The notes beneath the pieces were generated by a model that searched no databases, was not told where the DNA came from, and saw only the letters and a list, made by a program, of their open reading frames with translations. Positions 36,090-49,306 of a stretch of 64,000 bases of DNA are shown here, piece after piece; positions within the stretch are counted from its first letter, which is position 1, and each line of letters starts with the position of its first letter. Location of the stretch: the NCBI RefSeq assembly GCF_017654505.1, contig NC_054559.1, positions 9,741,781 through 9,805,780 of the forward strand, in the 5' to 3' direction. The position numbers were made by a program, and so were the translations under genes. The stretch is from Polyodon spathula. Its lineage: Eukaryota; Chordata; Actinopteri; Acipenseriformes; Polyodontidae.

Positions 36090-36828
36090 GGTAAACCTCT
36101 GTTTTATTGTTATATATTTATTTGTTTCAGTTTTTCCATTTAGTGACATTTTATATGCATTTTTAATCTGTCGTCGTTTATACTGTATATAATCCTTGTT
36201 TATATAAACTGAATTTGTAAATAAATAAATATATAAATAAATAAATAAGATAAAATACATTTAAAACGTTTTTTTTTTTTGTTGTTGTTATTGTTTTTTG
36301 TTTTTTTTAATGAATATAGATAGGCCTATGTATTTGTCAGAGTAGCCTACTGCTCTGGCAATGGTCAGCACCTTAACAATTTAATATCATGTTACATAAA
36401 CTTTGAGCCAGATTGCAGTTGATATAGGCTACACCTCTGCGCTCCCGTTTACAGAGCCCTGAAAGAAATGCTTTGTTGTAAATATAAACGGATAAAATAT
36501 CCGTGCAAATGTTTAAACAAAACAAAAAATTAAAAAGGTTTGTTTTTGTTATTTCGCCTAAATTTAACAAAATTTTACCACCCCAGCATAGCCTACATAC
36601 CGTCCCCTAACAATGGTTGCTATAGGGGATGCTTTTGTAATGTGTTTACAATGGCTGTTTAAGTAAATACATAATACAATAAGGATGCTTTGATTTTTTT
36701 CCCCCCTCAAAATCAATAAAAAAATCATCTAGCTTTATGTTTCTCTTCTCCCAACATCACAGCATTACTCATTTACCATTACTAATCCATGTGCCAAAAG
36801 GTAGAGGGGGCTGTATTGTTGTCTCTTT

Positions 36829-36907
<79 letters not shown>

Positions 36908-38150
36908 TTCAGACATTTCACACTCGCATCACTGCAAAGATTGGCGCCAATAAAACTGCACTCACCTTTTGTCCTTTTTGTGCAGATTATAAGCAAACAA
37001 ACAAATTGGTTAAGTTGAATTTGTTATGTTTACAAGATCTTGCAGTGACCATCTAAAGTCAGTTGGCCTTTACTGCTCTCGTGTTTAGAGGAATTGTGGG
37101 GCACCTCACAGTCCCTTCCATTCTGCTGTAAAAGTGTAGGGACAGCGCTGGGATTAAAAGAGAATAACATACTCCTTATACCTAATAAATTAATAGCTTG
37201 GCTTAGGAGATGAATAAAGGAGCAAAAGAAACAACAATTCAACCAGGAAAAGTCATTACCATTAGATATGCTTTATCTGCTGAGATGAGCACAGGTTTTT
37301 AATTGTTAAGTGATAAAATCAACATCCCAGGTTTAAACTAAATAACACAATGTATGGAAAGGGCAAGAGGGATTTCTGTGAATTTCAAATAATTAGGGCA
37401 AACAGGTCAGTGTGAAGCTCACAGATCAGGTTTCTATTTGATTGTTAATTTCCCTAGAAGATCATATGCAAAGTGGCACAACAAAAGCGAACCATTAAAC
37501 TGCAGTTTTAAACCAAGCAAGTGTAAACTATTGCCTATTCACTGGAGCGCTCTCAACAAACTACCAGACCAAGCTGCTTAATTAAGAGGCATGAGCCCAG
37601 GGCAAGAACCACCTGCACCAAATGTTTTAAAACAGTTTAACCAAAAGATAAGTAAGTGGAACTGAAGGCTTATTGCACAGTTAATTCTATTGTTATGAGG
37701 TTTGGTAGTATTGACAACAGGCTTGGTTTCACGTAGGATCATTAAACAGTGGAATCTGTCTCAACAAGATTTATTCATGTTACATTTACATTACAAAGTA
37801 AAAAAAACAACTAACAATTAGACTTTTTGTTAATACAAAATAATGCTGTATTGTTAGCCTTTCACATTTTACAGATTATGTTTGCTGCCCATCACCATTC
37901 GCAACCCTGAAAACATATTAACAATGAAACCAATTTTCTTTGTTGCTTTTTGTGTATTTGAAAATTCTCTGTGTCCATGTGGAATTTGTGGGCAGTAGTT
38001 TGAAATAAGGTAAATAGCCAATAGTCAATGTAGACCAACAGTGCACACACATGACCAGTGATCACCCAACACAGTCTCTTTGTCTTGTAGCAGTCATCTC
38101 TGTTGGAAGAAAAGTGATATTCAGTCAGTCGCAGACAGAAAAAAAAATTA
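36090..38150 (+). other. GNG13 5' intron, no other gene seen
   Basis: AT-rich intronic sequence with an (AT)n microsatellite at 36844-36905. No coding segment recognised before the gypsy remnant. Confidence 0.4.
36844..36905. repeat. (AT)n microsatellite
   Basis: About 31 AT units after an A run, in the GNG13 5' intron. Confidence 0.95.
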
Positions 38151-39320
38151 AGTTAAAAAAATAATTTTTTTGGTGCAGTCTTCCAGGTGAGATCTACCTG
38201 GGGGTTGACTATGGTGGCGTGCTCAGGGATAAAATGGCGATAATAATCGACTAACCCCAGTAATGATCTCACCTGTGACTTGGTTCTCAGGATCGCCATC
38301 TCCACCAGTGCCTGGACTTTTGAGGCGATCAGCTTCACCCAGCTATTACTCATAATGTAGCCAAGATATTGGGTCTCTTGTTAACCAAATGCAAACTTGC
38401 CCAGTTTAGCTGTTAGCCCTGCCTCCCTAAGATACTAGGACAGCTGAAAGTCTAATAATATGCTCCTTCCAAGTGGAGTTAAAAATCACCAAATAATCAA
38501 TGTATGTGGCAGGTGGTGGGGGCTCCATGCAACCTGAGGAGTATGGTACTGAAATGGAACAAGCTATCTGGGGTAAAGAAAGCAGTTTTCTCTCTCGAAC
38601 TCTGAGTGAGTGGAATTTGCCAGTATCCCTTTGCCAGTATCCCTTTGCCAGTATCCCTTTGTCAGAGCCAAGGTTGAGATTAACTATGCCTTTGCCAGTA
38701 GGTCGAGGAGCTCATCCAAATAGAGATGGCATTAACCTTTCTAAAATCCACACAAACACCTTTAAACTTTGTGACATAAAGTTTGTTCCATGATCAGTTA
38801 GAATTTATTTGGGATTCCCTACTCTCACTAACAATCTCCCTACAATCTGTACTAACTCTTGAGCAATTGCTGTGGTACTAGTCCACCACATCCAAAATGT
38901 GTGTGTATCCAGAGTCAGACTGGTTTAATGGACCCACTATATCCATAGCAATGCGTTCAAAGGGATCTGAGATCAGGAGCAGTGGGACCAGTGGTGCCGG
39001 GCAAACCCACCCCAGCGTTACTTACTGACATTCCGGGCATTCTGCTACATATTTTGTCACCTCACTAAAAACTCCCATCCAATAAAACTAAGACAATATT
39101 CGTTCCCGAGTCTTCTCGCTACCTAAATGGCCCAAACATGGGACATGCCAACCACATGAGCTCATGTCGAAAAGACGGAGAATTGATTAATTGTGTTACA
39201 ATCTGACTTGTGCTCGTGGCTTGGGATGCTCTATACAGTAATGGGAATCGTTTCGCATACGTGCAGCTACACACTTTCTCCAAGATGACCGACTTCCAGT
39301 TTCCGCCCACTGCCGAGTTG
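38150..39320 (-). mobile_element. Ty3/gypsy retrotransposon remnant, integrase 5' of reverse transcriptase
   Basis: On the minus strand, 39310-38770 reads through integrase-like sequence: zinc-binding region (HELMWLA, GHLGSEKTRERILS-like with shifts), CPECQ-like, and the TDHGTNFMS motif of the catalytic core. At about 38765 it passes directly into RT: VCVDFRKVNA, STLALTKGYW, then LREAGLTAKLGKFAFG, QYLGYI and QVRSLLGLVDYYRHFIPE. Many stops and shifts. No LTRs recognised next to it. In intact Ty3/gypsy the order is RT-RNase H-integrase. Lies antisense in the GNG13 5' intron. Confidence 0.8.
38619..38662. repeat. 14-bp tandem repeat inside the gypsy RT remnant
   Basis: GCCAGTATCCCTTT is repeated three times in tandem at the position coding the KGYWQ motif of RT on the minus strand, and partly a fourth time. 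A local slippage expansion. Confidence 0.85.
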
Positions 39321-39957
39321 ACCCGTCTGTGGGGAAGTGTACTACCAACCGTACACAGCGCCCTTTCTAGTCAGGGGGGAGATTACAGCTCCAATTCTTT
39401 CTCTCTTTATCACAGGTTGTTTCTCCTCTTTGTTTAGTTGTATCACTGACATTTTGAGGTTGTTGCTGTACTCCTTAGATTTAACTATTTTTGTTGCTTT
39501 TTTAAATCACAAATTTCCAATTTATTTTTCCAGTTGATGATTGTGTATTTATTTATTCTATAATCATCACCAGGTGTTGGTTTTCAATCATGATAATTGT
39601 CAATAATTAGCAACAAATGGGTTTCATACAAAATATGTTGATTGCCCAAATACTTTTGTCAAAGTATGAAATTAGTTTTTGCATGTTATTTTTCATTGTG
39701 TGCATGTCATGTAATAATGTGTGCATGTTCAGCAGTCATATTCACATTTATCATAATATTGTGATTCAGGTTAATTTCTTATGGGACAAAGCAATGTATT
39801 TGCAAGTAACTTACACTTCCAGCATGTGGCCCAGTGTTTGAGATTGCATTTACATTTCAGTTACTAAAGGTCATCTCATCTTCTTAAAAGGGCTTTCCTT
39901 CACTTCTTTTACAGTTTTTCTCTGCTGTAGCAAGGCGCTCCCTCTAACCCTGCAGCC

Positions 39958-40377
39958 ATGGATGAAATGGACCTTCCCCAGATGAAGAAAGAGGTGGAAA
40001 GCCTCAAATACCAGCTAGCCTTCAACAGGGAGAAGTCTTCCAAGACCGTACCAGAGTGAGTAGTATTGCCATTGGCTAACATCTGGATCAGATAGCTCAC
40101 CTGCCTCAATAATGTAAGTAGACAAGAGCTATATGAAACAGCTGCAAACCAGCCATGCAAAGACTGAAAAGGCATTCCATTCCTGGCTACTAGCAAAAAT
40201 CATGGGACTGCAAAGCCATAGTGCCTTTTCTGAATAAACGTAATAATAATGTCTCTACTCTGTCTTCTCAGCCTGGTGAAGTGGATTGAGGAGGGAGTTC
40301 CCAATGACCCCTTCCTTAACCCGGAGCTCATGAAGGCCAACCCGTGGGTGGAAAAGGGGAAGTGTACCATTCTTTAA
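39958..40377 (+). CDS. GNG13: GNG13: G protein subunit gamma-13, two coding exons, 67 aa
   Basis: GNG13 is the Ggamma subunit that pairs with Gbeta1/3 in taste, olfactory and retinal cells and is anchored at the plasma membrane. Coding exons are 39958-40055 and 40272-40377 (donor GTGAGT, acceptor TTCTCAG). The 67-residue product equals the human length. It begins MDEMDLPQMKKEVESLKYQL, matching the human coiled-coil N terminus closely, continues DPFLNPELMKANPWVEKGK, and ends in the prenylation CaaX box CTIL, which specifies geranylgeranylation. The ATG follows GCAGCC, a good context. An acceptor at 39914 (or 39930) shows an upstream noncoding exon. No defects; evidently functional. It runs toward the CHTF18 relic, the same convergent order as in human. 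Confidence 0.97.
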
Positions 40378-40643
40378 CAGCAGAGCAAGTGTGCACACCA
40401 AGCACAGCACGCACATAGGCACTGTACAGCACAACAGAGACTGTTAAGGAAGATCTCTACTTAGCTACTCACAGTGAATGTAAAATAGCTTATTAAAACA
40501 AAAAAAAGGTAATCATTGCAAAAGTTAAAATGCTCTTGATGCAACTTTATTTTATTTTTTTTTAAATCCATACAATAGGTTTCATTTTCTTTTTTTGCAT
40601 GTAAACGTTTTAGGCTGACGTTTTAGGCTAATATATATATATC

Positions 40644-40678
<35 letters not shown>

Positions 40679-41220
40679 CTATATATACTATATATATCAT
40701 AATATATACACAAACACACACAAGGAATGTATCGTGCGTCTTACCGTGTCACATATACTAACCAAGAATGGCAATATGTGATTGTTAACAACTGTGAAAT
40801 CAATTTTTGCTTTTTATTCTCTACTGGCTCATCTGATATTTCCACTATATTATTTATTTATTTATTTATGGACATTGTCAGCTTTGAGGAATAATACCTC
40901 ATACCATTTCACATTCAACAACTGCCTTGTACACAGTTTACTTAAAGGGAATGTATTCATAGTGTATGTCATTCTAGCTCAACTTCATAAGTGCAGAACA
41001 ACTAGACGCCTTTTAGTGATCGTCAGAGACCTAGTTGAGTTTCCGGCTATGATTATGGAGCCGTCATACTCTATCTGTTTATTGCTGAAACATTCGTAAA
41101 GAAAATCAATTACTCTTTTTTGATTTTTTTTTTATAATACTTTCAAGAGAAACATACTGTGGGGACTTATGCATAAGAACAATTACTAGTTTAATGATAA
41201 AACAGCAATAAATAAAAGAC
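40378..41220 (+). other. GNG13: GNG13 3' untranslated region
   Basis: Follows the TAA stop. Contains a degenerate TA-rich microsatellite at 40631-40706 and AATAAA-type signals at about 41208-41216, a likely end of the transcript. Confidence 0.5.
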
Positions 41221-41805
41221 AGAATTTTTTTATTGAATGTTTTACAAAAGTTTGTCATATTAAATAAAGTAGAACATTTTTAGACAGCTTGAACGTTGAT
41301 TTTTTTTTTTGTGTCTGACGTCATAATGAACTACTGTTGTTTTCCATTAACAAAGCTTTAATATAAACATTGCGCCTCACTGCGTTTAAAACCCCCTTGT
41401 TAAGCCTGAACCAAACATTGCTGTTCCTCACCGTTTTTCCAATCTGTTATTCTATGCACTCCTTGTCTGGTTCTGCTATAGGGAGAAAGAGAGAGAGAGG
41501 TATATATACTTATTAAATCAGTTCCATAGAATACAGTGTAATATATGTGATTACATTTCTCGTTTACATTGCTTAGACTAGCAATTTAAAAATGTCACGT
41601 TTATAACTCCTAGTTGCTCTATTAGTCTGATCCAACAAGCATTGTTAACAATACCACATAAAGTTCTAAAAAGGCCAGTCAGTTAACGCTATGCCAAGCT
41701 TTTAAACACACTGAAAACATCATCATTCTGTACTTATTGTTTGTAGACTCTCGCTGTAACAAAAGTTTATATTCTAAACTACAGTGGAACCCAGTAATAA
41801 TAAAA

Positions 41806-41813
<8 letters not shown>

Positions 41814-41858
<45 letters not shown>
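41814..41858. repeat. (TA)n microsatellite
   Basis: About 22 TA units downstream of GNG13. Confidence 0.94.
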
Positions 41859-41860
<2 letters not shown>

Positions 41861-43621
41861 AACGTGCCTCTATAGGAATATACTATGAGGATGTCCGACA
41901 GCATGTGGTTTTTTTTCAAAACGTATTGATTTTACATACGTAAAGCATTTTATAATAACATGCTTTGGTTAAAAAAATAATAATTAAAAAGTGTGTGACT
42001 TCCATTCTTTTGTTTAAACATTGTAGTACAGATCGTGTTATGTAAGAAACATTGGGTTACCCATGTTGTATTAATACAGGGATAGCACACAACCCTAATA
42101 AGTGGATTGGGAAAAATTAACACTCTTAATGGCTGCATTCACTCGGTCAAAACGTGTTGAGTGCCACCATTCACGAGTGGATTAGTCCTAATCCATGACT
42201 CAGTAGGATTGGCTGTTCCATTTATACCACTACTGCAGCTGCTTTCTGCATTCCTGGAAAGCAGTTCCTGATGTAACATAATCTACTCAAAATAATCCAC
42301 TGATTTAGTGTTCTTTAGTAGGTATAAATAATGTATTTGCTATACTGCTGATAAGTATGTATATCTCTGGGATAAAGAGCTTTGCTGAGACAACACTGAC
42401 ACAATGCCTGCATTTGGCCATCAGAGAGAAATATGGAGGTTTGCTTCAATGCTGTTTTTGAATGGCTCATCAGGGCCTCAAATTATTTTCTGGCCACGTT
42501 CCTCAAAAGAGGACCTGTCTTTCTGTCTTGGTCCTGGTGTGTGCAGCTATGCGTGTTATTCATATTTTTCATTTCAGTTCTGGAAAAAAACAAAACAAAA
42601 ACTATACACCAAAATAATAAGTTTTGATTTGTGCACAAGTCAACGTTATATAAGAAAATTTATGAAGAGGCATCCATTCAGCCCATTTAATCTTTGTCTG
42701 GTTCCTAGTAGCTGGTTGAGCTCAGAACTTTCTCAAATTGGATCTAAAGGATCGAAGTAATTAAGGGACTTTTCAAATAAAAATACAAAATGTTCCTTAG
42801 AAATAGGACCTTGCTATTGTCAGTGTAATTTTGTATAAACAGCTGTCTGGGATTATATTTAGATTTATGTAGTTTTTTTTTTTGAAAATGCTGTTAATTC
42901 TTTTGGTTTCTTGTGCACTCATGAGCCTGCTTCCAAGTATTTGCACCCTTATGGCTGAAGATAAGTGCCACTGTGTGTGGGGACCAAGAGATTTATAACA
43001 CAGTATTTCTAATAGATTTTTGTAATTTTCTAAAAATAGTCCTGCTTTGAAGAGCTTTAACAGCCAAGAGTTCTGTTGAGGGACCGCGGGAAAACAATTG
43101 TTCAAGAAAGCAGTGAAAAATCTTTGTTACCTCCTGCAGTAGTACACAAAGGAACTTGTTTTTGCTAAAATCACCCGCCCGAAGAAATTAACTTTTGGCT
43201 GAAAATACTAAATAAAACAAGAATTAAATGCAAACCTTGGCGTCTTGTAAAAGCATCATTTAAAACCGGAGGTCACTCAAGCATCTCCCACTAAGGACCA
43301 AACTCAATTAATTTGACGTCTTTAGGGAAATCATGTCGTTGTTTCATTAACAGTGCGAAAGTAGAATAATCATGATCGTGATTCAATTAAAATATCATCC
43401 ACTGAAAGACTTTCTATGAAACTGACTCCTCTTATTCAGCACTTTCATTTTTTATTGTTGTCTTATTTGGGATTTACACAATTCCCAGCAATGAATGTTC
43501 TTGTAAATTTTGGACACCAAAACTGTGCATGGATATGGTGTAGCTCACATCATAAAAAGCAGCACAGAAAAGATAAAATGTTACATTTGTTTAATAAAAA
43601 TGATGTAAATGATTATGGCAC

Positions 43622-43624
<3 letters not shown>

Positions 43625-43698
<74 letters not shown>
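43625..43698. repeat. (TC)n microsatellite
   Basis: About 37 uninterrupted TC units. Confidence 0.95.
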
Positions 43699-43701
<3 letters not shown>

Positions 43702-44451
43702 GTATGCAACCTATTTTTCAGTGACTTCTAAATCATCTTGGCTCAAATATTATATTTCCATTACCAATATTAACTTCTAAACAAATCAATAGATGTTTAA
43801 TGCAGGCATTTTAAAGCACAGTTGTTTCCCTGAGTACCAGTGCTAAAGGCTTCAGAGCAGATGTGGTCCCCACCACAGAGCTAAAGCCAAGTATCTTCCA
43901 TTAACCTGATTTCCCCATACGCCTGGATCAGGTTCCAAAATCCTGCTGCATTACCAAAGCCCATAGTTTAAAACTACAGCCTGTCTGCATGCAAGCCTCA
44001 CAATATCCAGTGGATTGCATCTTATTTACAGCTACAAGAATAGATATTGAGTAAAAAAGGGAGTCACAGACAAATACTGAAAAACTAAAAAGTAGCACAA
44101 TGTATCTTAGTTTGAAGTAGTTAAAAATCACCTCTAGACTGCAGTGGGTCACAGTGAGGTTATTGTACTTTCACACAGTATATGTGGCCCAGTTCAAGCA
44201 TGGGCCTGAGGCTCTACCTCACTCTTGGTCTCATCAACTGGCTTTCAAGCTCTGCACATGCAGGTCAAGTCACAAACTCCAAATACAACTCCTGAAAGTG
44301 GTAGTAAAGAGGATTGGTGCTGACAGGAGTCCCAGTTATGTCAAGCATAAATTATAAAGACAGTGGTGACCTAATATGAAATAAAGTAGATTGCAGAAAT
44401 TGCTGCTGCAGTGTGTTTGTTTTTAATTTCAGAACTCGTATCACATGAAGC

Positions 44452-44637
44452 ATGCACTTCTGCATTTTGCTGTGTTCCTGGCTTTTCCTTGGAATGTTAG
44501 TCAAATATTTTACCGTGACCATATGCTGCAAAACAATCGAAGACACAACTCATTGGTATTGCAAGCTTGATGCAGCAAACCCAGGTGTAATGGTCCTCTC
44601 GAAGTGCTGCTCCGATGAATGCTGGATATGCAAATGA
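44452..44637 (+). other. Short ORF with signal-peptide-like start and Cys-rich tail (unverified)
   Basis: 61 codons: hydrophobic start MHFCILLCSWLFLGMLV and end SKCCSDECWICK before a stop. An acceptor-like TTTTAATTTCAG lies just upstream at about 44430. There is no homology I recognise and no clear partner exon. The Cys pattern is not a full insulin-family A chain. Could be chance. Confidence 0.15.
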
Positions 44638-45054
44638 AAGCATTCAACGAACAGGGACAAATCGCATGACTGATTAGATCTGTTTATAATTCTGAGACCA
44701 AGGAAAAATAATAAATACCTTATTTATTACCAGTTTTCTATTCCGATCACCCTTTCGCCATACCATATCACCTAGGACATAGCTGTTGTAACATCTATCG
44801 TCTTAGAAACTGACTTCTTCTTAGAACACACACCCACTGAGCAATGCTTTAAGCTGTCATTAAGCAGACAGATCCCCTTTTGATTAAAATCCTAAAACAT
44901 CAGCTATAATCCTTTATTTACTGTTTGTCAACTGATACACCCCAAGGAAATAGCAGTGAAGTTAATGTAAACATCTTTAATGTATATATCAACCCTTATG
45001 GTCACAGTATTTTATTGAGAAATGGCTAAGGTATAAAACCTAAATTAGTCAAAA

Positions 45055-45335
45055 CAGTAATTCAACACCTGTTGAACTGCACTGCACCCTCCATTCGACT
45101 TGTACATTAATGACTGATCCAAGGACCACTGCCAGTCCATGATAGCATCTCATGGAATCCATCCCCCCCGCACACACACACACACACACACACACACTGC
45201 CTCCTCCACAGCTGCCTGCTTCATCATGTTCTCCGATCTCTGCTGATGGCTCCTCACAGTCAGTTTTTGCTTTTGTTTTTTTGCTTGTCTTCTCCTCCAC
45301 CTGCTGTTTCTCCTGTTTTCTGGAAGATTCAAACA
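45055..45335 (-). pseudogene. CHTF18: CHTF18 relic, C-terminal exon(s)
   Basis: Minus-strand segment SHQQRSENMMKQAAVEE aligns with the conserved C-terminal stretch of CHTF18 (human NHEQRLEHIMRRAAREE). Just downstream a (CA)n run (45170-45198) interrupts the position of the conserved DFFGR motif. Further on, SNGGCSAVQQVLNY resembles the final FNEGVSNAVRR part. Frames differ between pieces. It marks the 3' end of the dead gene, facing GNG13. Confidence 0.6.
45170..45198. repeat. (CA)n microsatellite in the CHTF18 relic
   Basis: About 14 CA units at the expected position of the CHTF18 DFFGR-coding region. Confidence 0.93.
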
Positions 45336-46736
45336 CACGCATTGACAGAACATCACTTTACTTTTGAAAGTAAAAAAAAAGTTAATTTCCAATATGCTTC
45401 CCATCTATATGCAAAGATAGTTGACTGGTCACTTTAAAGATCACTCTAAGCAATGCATACATGACATCGTGAATCAGTATTAAATGTGGGTATTGGGAAG
45501 CTGCAAGAGGCTGTGCAGAGGTCATTATTGCTTTCCCACTTCTTTCAAATTTTAATACAGGGAAAAACAACTTAGCCAATCCAAAATGGAAAAAAGTACA
45601 GGTTAAAAATCCTGCATACAGTATGTGTGACTGTCTTTGATGGATGTGATATGAGAAAACAAACTTGAGATTCAAAAGTGTGCCAAGGCTCACGCATGCT
45701 GATTGATGGACACAGCACCACAAGTGATAGAGAAGCTGGTAAATCATATGGGAAAACATCATCTAATAAATGTGTGCTTAATATAAACTTGGCATTAGTG
45801 TTTAATTTTTAAACATCACTTAACCCGATTTTGAGGATAAAACAGCCATTCATGGGTGAATTTTCCTTCATAGTACAGTCTATTAACAACATTTTTTGAC
45901 TTGCTTTAGACCTCAATAAGCAGGGTAAAATGTAAGACCCATTGCACAGCAGTTGAGTCCTTCCAGCTTTCAGTGTGGGCTTAATTAGACATGCATCTTT
46001 CAGACATGTAACTTGCAATTAAGGCTTACAGGAGCACCTGGAACAGCTGAAACTGCCTCCAAGATATGCCATTGCAACTATGGCGATGAAGATTTAATGA
46101 TAATCTCAAAGTCTGGACCCTAATTACTGCGTTGAATCTTTTTCAACATAATTTGACTATGAAATTTTGCAACTCTCTGCTGGGTTACAAATGGATGTCG
46201 GAGCCATGGTGCTCGGTAGTAATCCAAAATCATTTCATAAATACATCCTTATTGTTCACATCAACTACTGTAAAGCAAACTCTGTTCTGATCAGATGCCA
46301 TAGTTCAGTCGTTTTGCACACCACTGACAATCATTAAACATTAAATTACTTGTTTGTGACACTTGGCAGCAACATTACGCAAACTTGTTTATCCATAACA
46401 CTGCAGAAATAAGCACTCTTGTGGGACCAACCTCCTTCCTCCCCGAGTGACTTGCACCTCAAAGCAAGCCAGCCACCCGGTCTCCGAGTCTCTGCTGGCC
46501 TAATTAACAAGCAGAAAAGCAGCAAAGCAGAACCCCACGCCCGACAGAGAATTAACCAACAGGCATTACTGAAATAACCCACACTTCTCTATACTCTACA
46601 TGGAATGAAGCATAAAGATACAACAATAGTCTGCAAGCTATTCCAGTCTGTTAGCTTTACATAAAAAAAAACTAGGTAATATTTATTTGCTTTCATAAAA
46701 AATGTATGTGTACAGTATTCAATCTTATTGTGTGAT

Positions 46737-46804
46737 GTATATATATCATACACATATATATAATATATAGTATATATATATTATATATATATAATATATA
46801 TATG

Positions 46805-46895
<91 letters not shown>
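46737..46895. repeat. Compound AT-rich/(GT)n/(TA)n microsatellite
   Basis: Imperfect TATA-rich blocks, then about 27 GT units and about 17 TA units. Confidence 0.93.
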
Positions 46896-46899
<4 letters not shown>

Positions 46900-47966
46900 A
46901 TAATCAATTAGATTCTATATATATATTCTTTGTTAATAATTGGCAGAAGCTTTCAAGACTTCAAAGGTCTCTTCTTCAGGTGAAAGTAAGAAAGAGAGAT
47001 TGAGCGGTTAAGCAGTTATGAAAGAGAAGGATTCTGTTTGCAGGCTTTTCACTGTTTGTTAACATTTTGTGAAATGGCTGCCCAGCTGCTTTAATAGTCC
47101 TATGCATACTCGCTTTACTTTCCAATGACATTCTTCATATTATCAGTCACAGACGACTCAGTGTAATTAATCATCTGACCTGTTTATTGTTACAAATTGC
47201 ACCAACCTATTCATTTTTTTTAATAAGCTTGTTCTTTATGAATATTCTACAAAACAATATGAATGTAATTGAATAGACTAGACAGCGATAACACATATTA
47301 TTGGATTTTTTTCTACATATAATAAAATGATAAAAAAAAAATAAAAAAAATAGATATTTGCAACACATACAATATCAGACTGTTAACTAATTTAATTTTA
47401 GTAAATCAAGCTCAAGTATTTTGCCTACAAATTGTGGCTACTTTACTTTATATTTGTACACAATAAAGTGGCCTGCAGTAGAATAAACAAAACATGATAA
47501 CAAAAGAAAAAAAGAAAATGGTTAACATTGACACGAAGCTGGAGAGCTTAATTTCCAAGTAAGGAATGATAAATTGCTGAATCTGACTTCTTGTAAATTT
47601 ATTAAGACTATTTTCTATGTTCATATATAAAGATGTATAATTGAAAATCTATTTCCACTTCGTCCAATTAAAAGGCCCAAATACAGTTGAAACAAAGCCA
47701 GAGATTTGAATCCCTGCTGAATACAGACTGTACATTTAGTTCTAAATTTAAACTTCACCTGTCAAAAAATTGCACGGTATTAGCATTAAAAGTGCGGGGA
47801 AGTAAAGACAATTCAATGTCACTTTCCTGAAACATGATGGAAAACATAACCAACTAGCTCCAGTCAAGTAAAATCAAATCAAGAATACATTTAAAAGAAA
47901 AATCAGAGCAGTCATCTAAGGTGAGCTCCACAGAAAATCTCTGCTGTACCGAAACAAATGGAACAG

Positions 47967-47975
47967 GCGCGCGTG

Positions 47976-48020
<45 letters not shown>
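47967..48020. repeat. (CG/CA)n alternating purine-pyrimidine tract
   Basis: GCGCGCGTGCACGCGCGC followed by about 20 CA units; a strong Z-DNA-prone sequence. Confidence 0.93.
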
Positions 48021-48022
<2 letters not shown>

Positions 48023-49271
48023 GGGCATACAGATGTTTGGCAGTCTTATCTGGGGCAGGCAAGGGCTTGAGACCTTCGCTACACACATAGAGTAAAATCC
48101 AGTCTCAAGATTTATAATGGATGCACTTTAATATCCCCAATTCTACATTTAAAAGACCTGTAAAAGATGGGATGAGAGCAGCTGACTGTTGGATTTTTTA
48201 AATGTATTTTTAAAATCTTGATGTAACTGTTTTAAACTGCTATACAAAAGGCATACATAGTAATGGCTCATGGTGACAAATGTTACTTTCAGGGAATGCA
48301 AACAAAGTGACAAGCCAAGATCTGCTGAAGTAGATGGCGCAAAAAGGAAAAGCTATATGTAAACAGTCTTACAAATTATATTTTACATTAAAATGTGGGG
48401 CAGTGCAGCTTTAATGGTCTACGAAGCCAAAGGCTTTGTGATATGAGCTGCTATTCCACCACATTTTGGGCTACTGATTTTTCATTCTGCGGAATAGCAA
48501 ACTCCATTGAAACAAAAATAAAATGTTGCCAGTTAGAATTAGTAAATTAAACACTACCACAATTTATTTTTCATTTTATTTTTTCATCAAAGCCAAGGTT
48601 TTCAATCAGACTCGTGTTGCTATAATAACAAGTTAAGCACCTGAAGACACTTGTGATCAAGATGGCTTTGAGTGGCGTGGGTGGTGACGTCAGCATTCAG
48701 GGAGCAGCACACAAACAACCAGGGTTACAAGTTTGAAAAGGCCACAGCCGTATATGTATTAAATAATAAATAAACGACTTCACAAAACACAAACAAAAGG
48801 GCGCGCGGGCCAAAACAAAAGGTTAACAAAAATGTAATACAAAATGAACAAACGAGTACCTTTGTAACCACTTCACAAAACTATAATAACAACAATAACT
48901 GTTGACATAATCATATTTACAGTATTCCACAAACACTGCAGTTGAGGGGTTTTGAAAATACCTGTTTAGCTCATTGCTGGCATTACAATAACAACAAAAA
49001 ATATTTAACAGTTTAATAACAGTCCAGCAGTGTCATGTGAGAGTAATCCTATGTACAGTACTCCACCAACGAAGTTTAGTAATTTACTGACATTACAATA
49101 ACCAGGATAAAATATTAAATACTTAGATAAAAAGGTGTGTTGACTGACTACACAGGTTGACTGTCGTGTATCGACCAAGTGTAACTTAAATAGTGCCCTT
49201 ATGTAAACGCATAATCCTCCCACTTGCTTCTATGCTAATTCTGCCTTGTTATTTGCAAAATGTAACAAGAG

Positions 49272-49306
49272 TGTTTGTTTCAAGACAGAATGTCTTGAAA
49301 CAAACA
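49272..49306. repeat. Perfect inverted repeat, 16-bp arms, 3-base loop
   Basis: TGTTTGTTTCAAGACA, GAA, then its exact complement TGTCTTGAAACAAACA. Possible hairpin; origin unknown. Confidence 0.95.

Larger units (their letters stand above)
41230..45050. other. Region between GNG13 and the CHTF18 relic
   Basis: Holds (TA)n at 41814-41858 and (TC)n at 43625-43698. No well-supported gene. A 61-codon plus frame at 44452-44637 is noted separately. Confidence 0.4.

Noticed and set aside
44600..44637. Insulin/relaxin A chain suggested by a CC-x3-C pattern
   Set aside because: The last Cys spacing is wrong and no B-chain or second exon was found.
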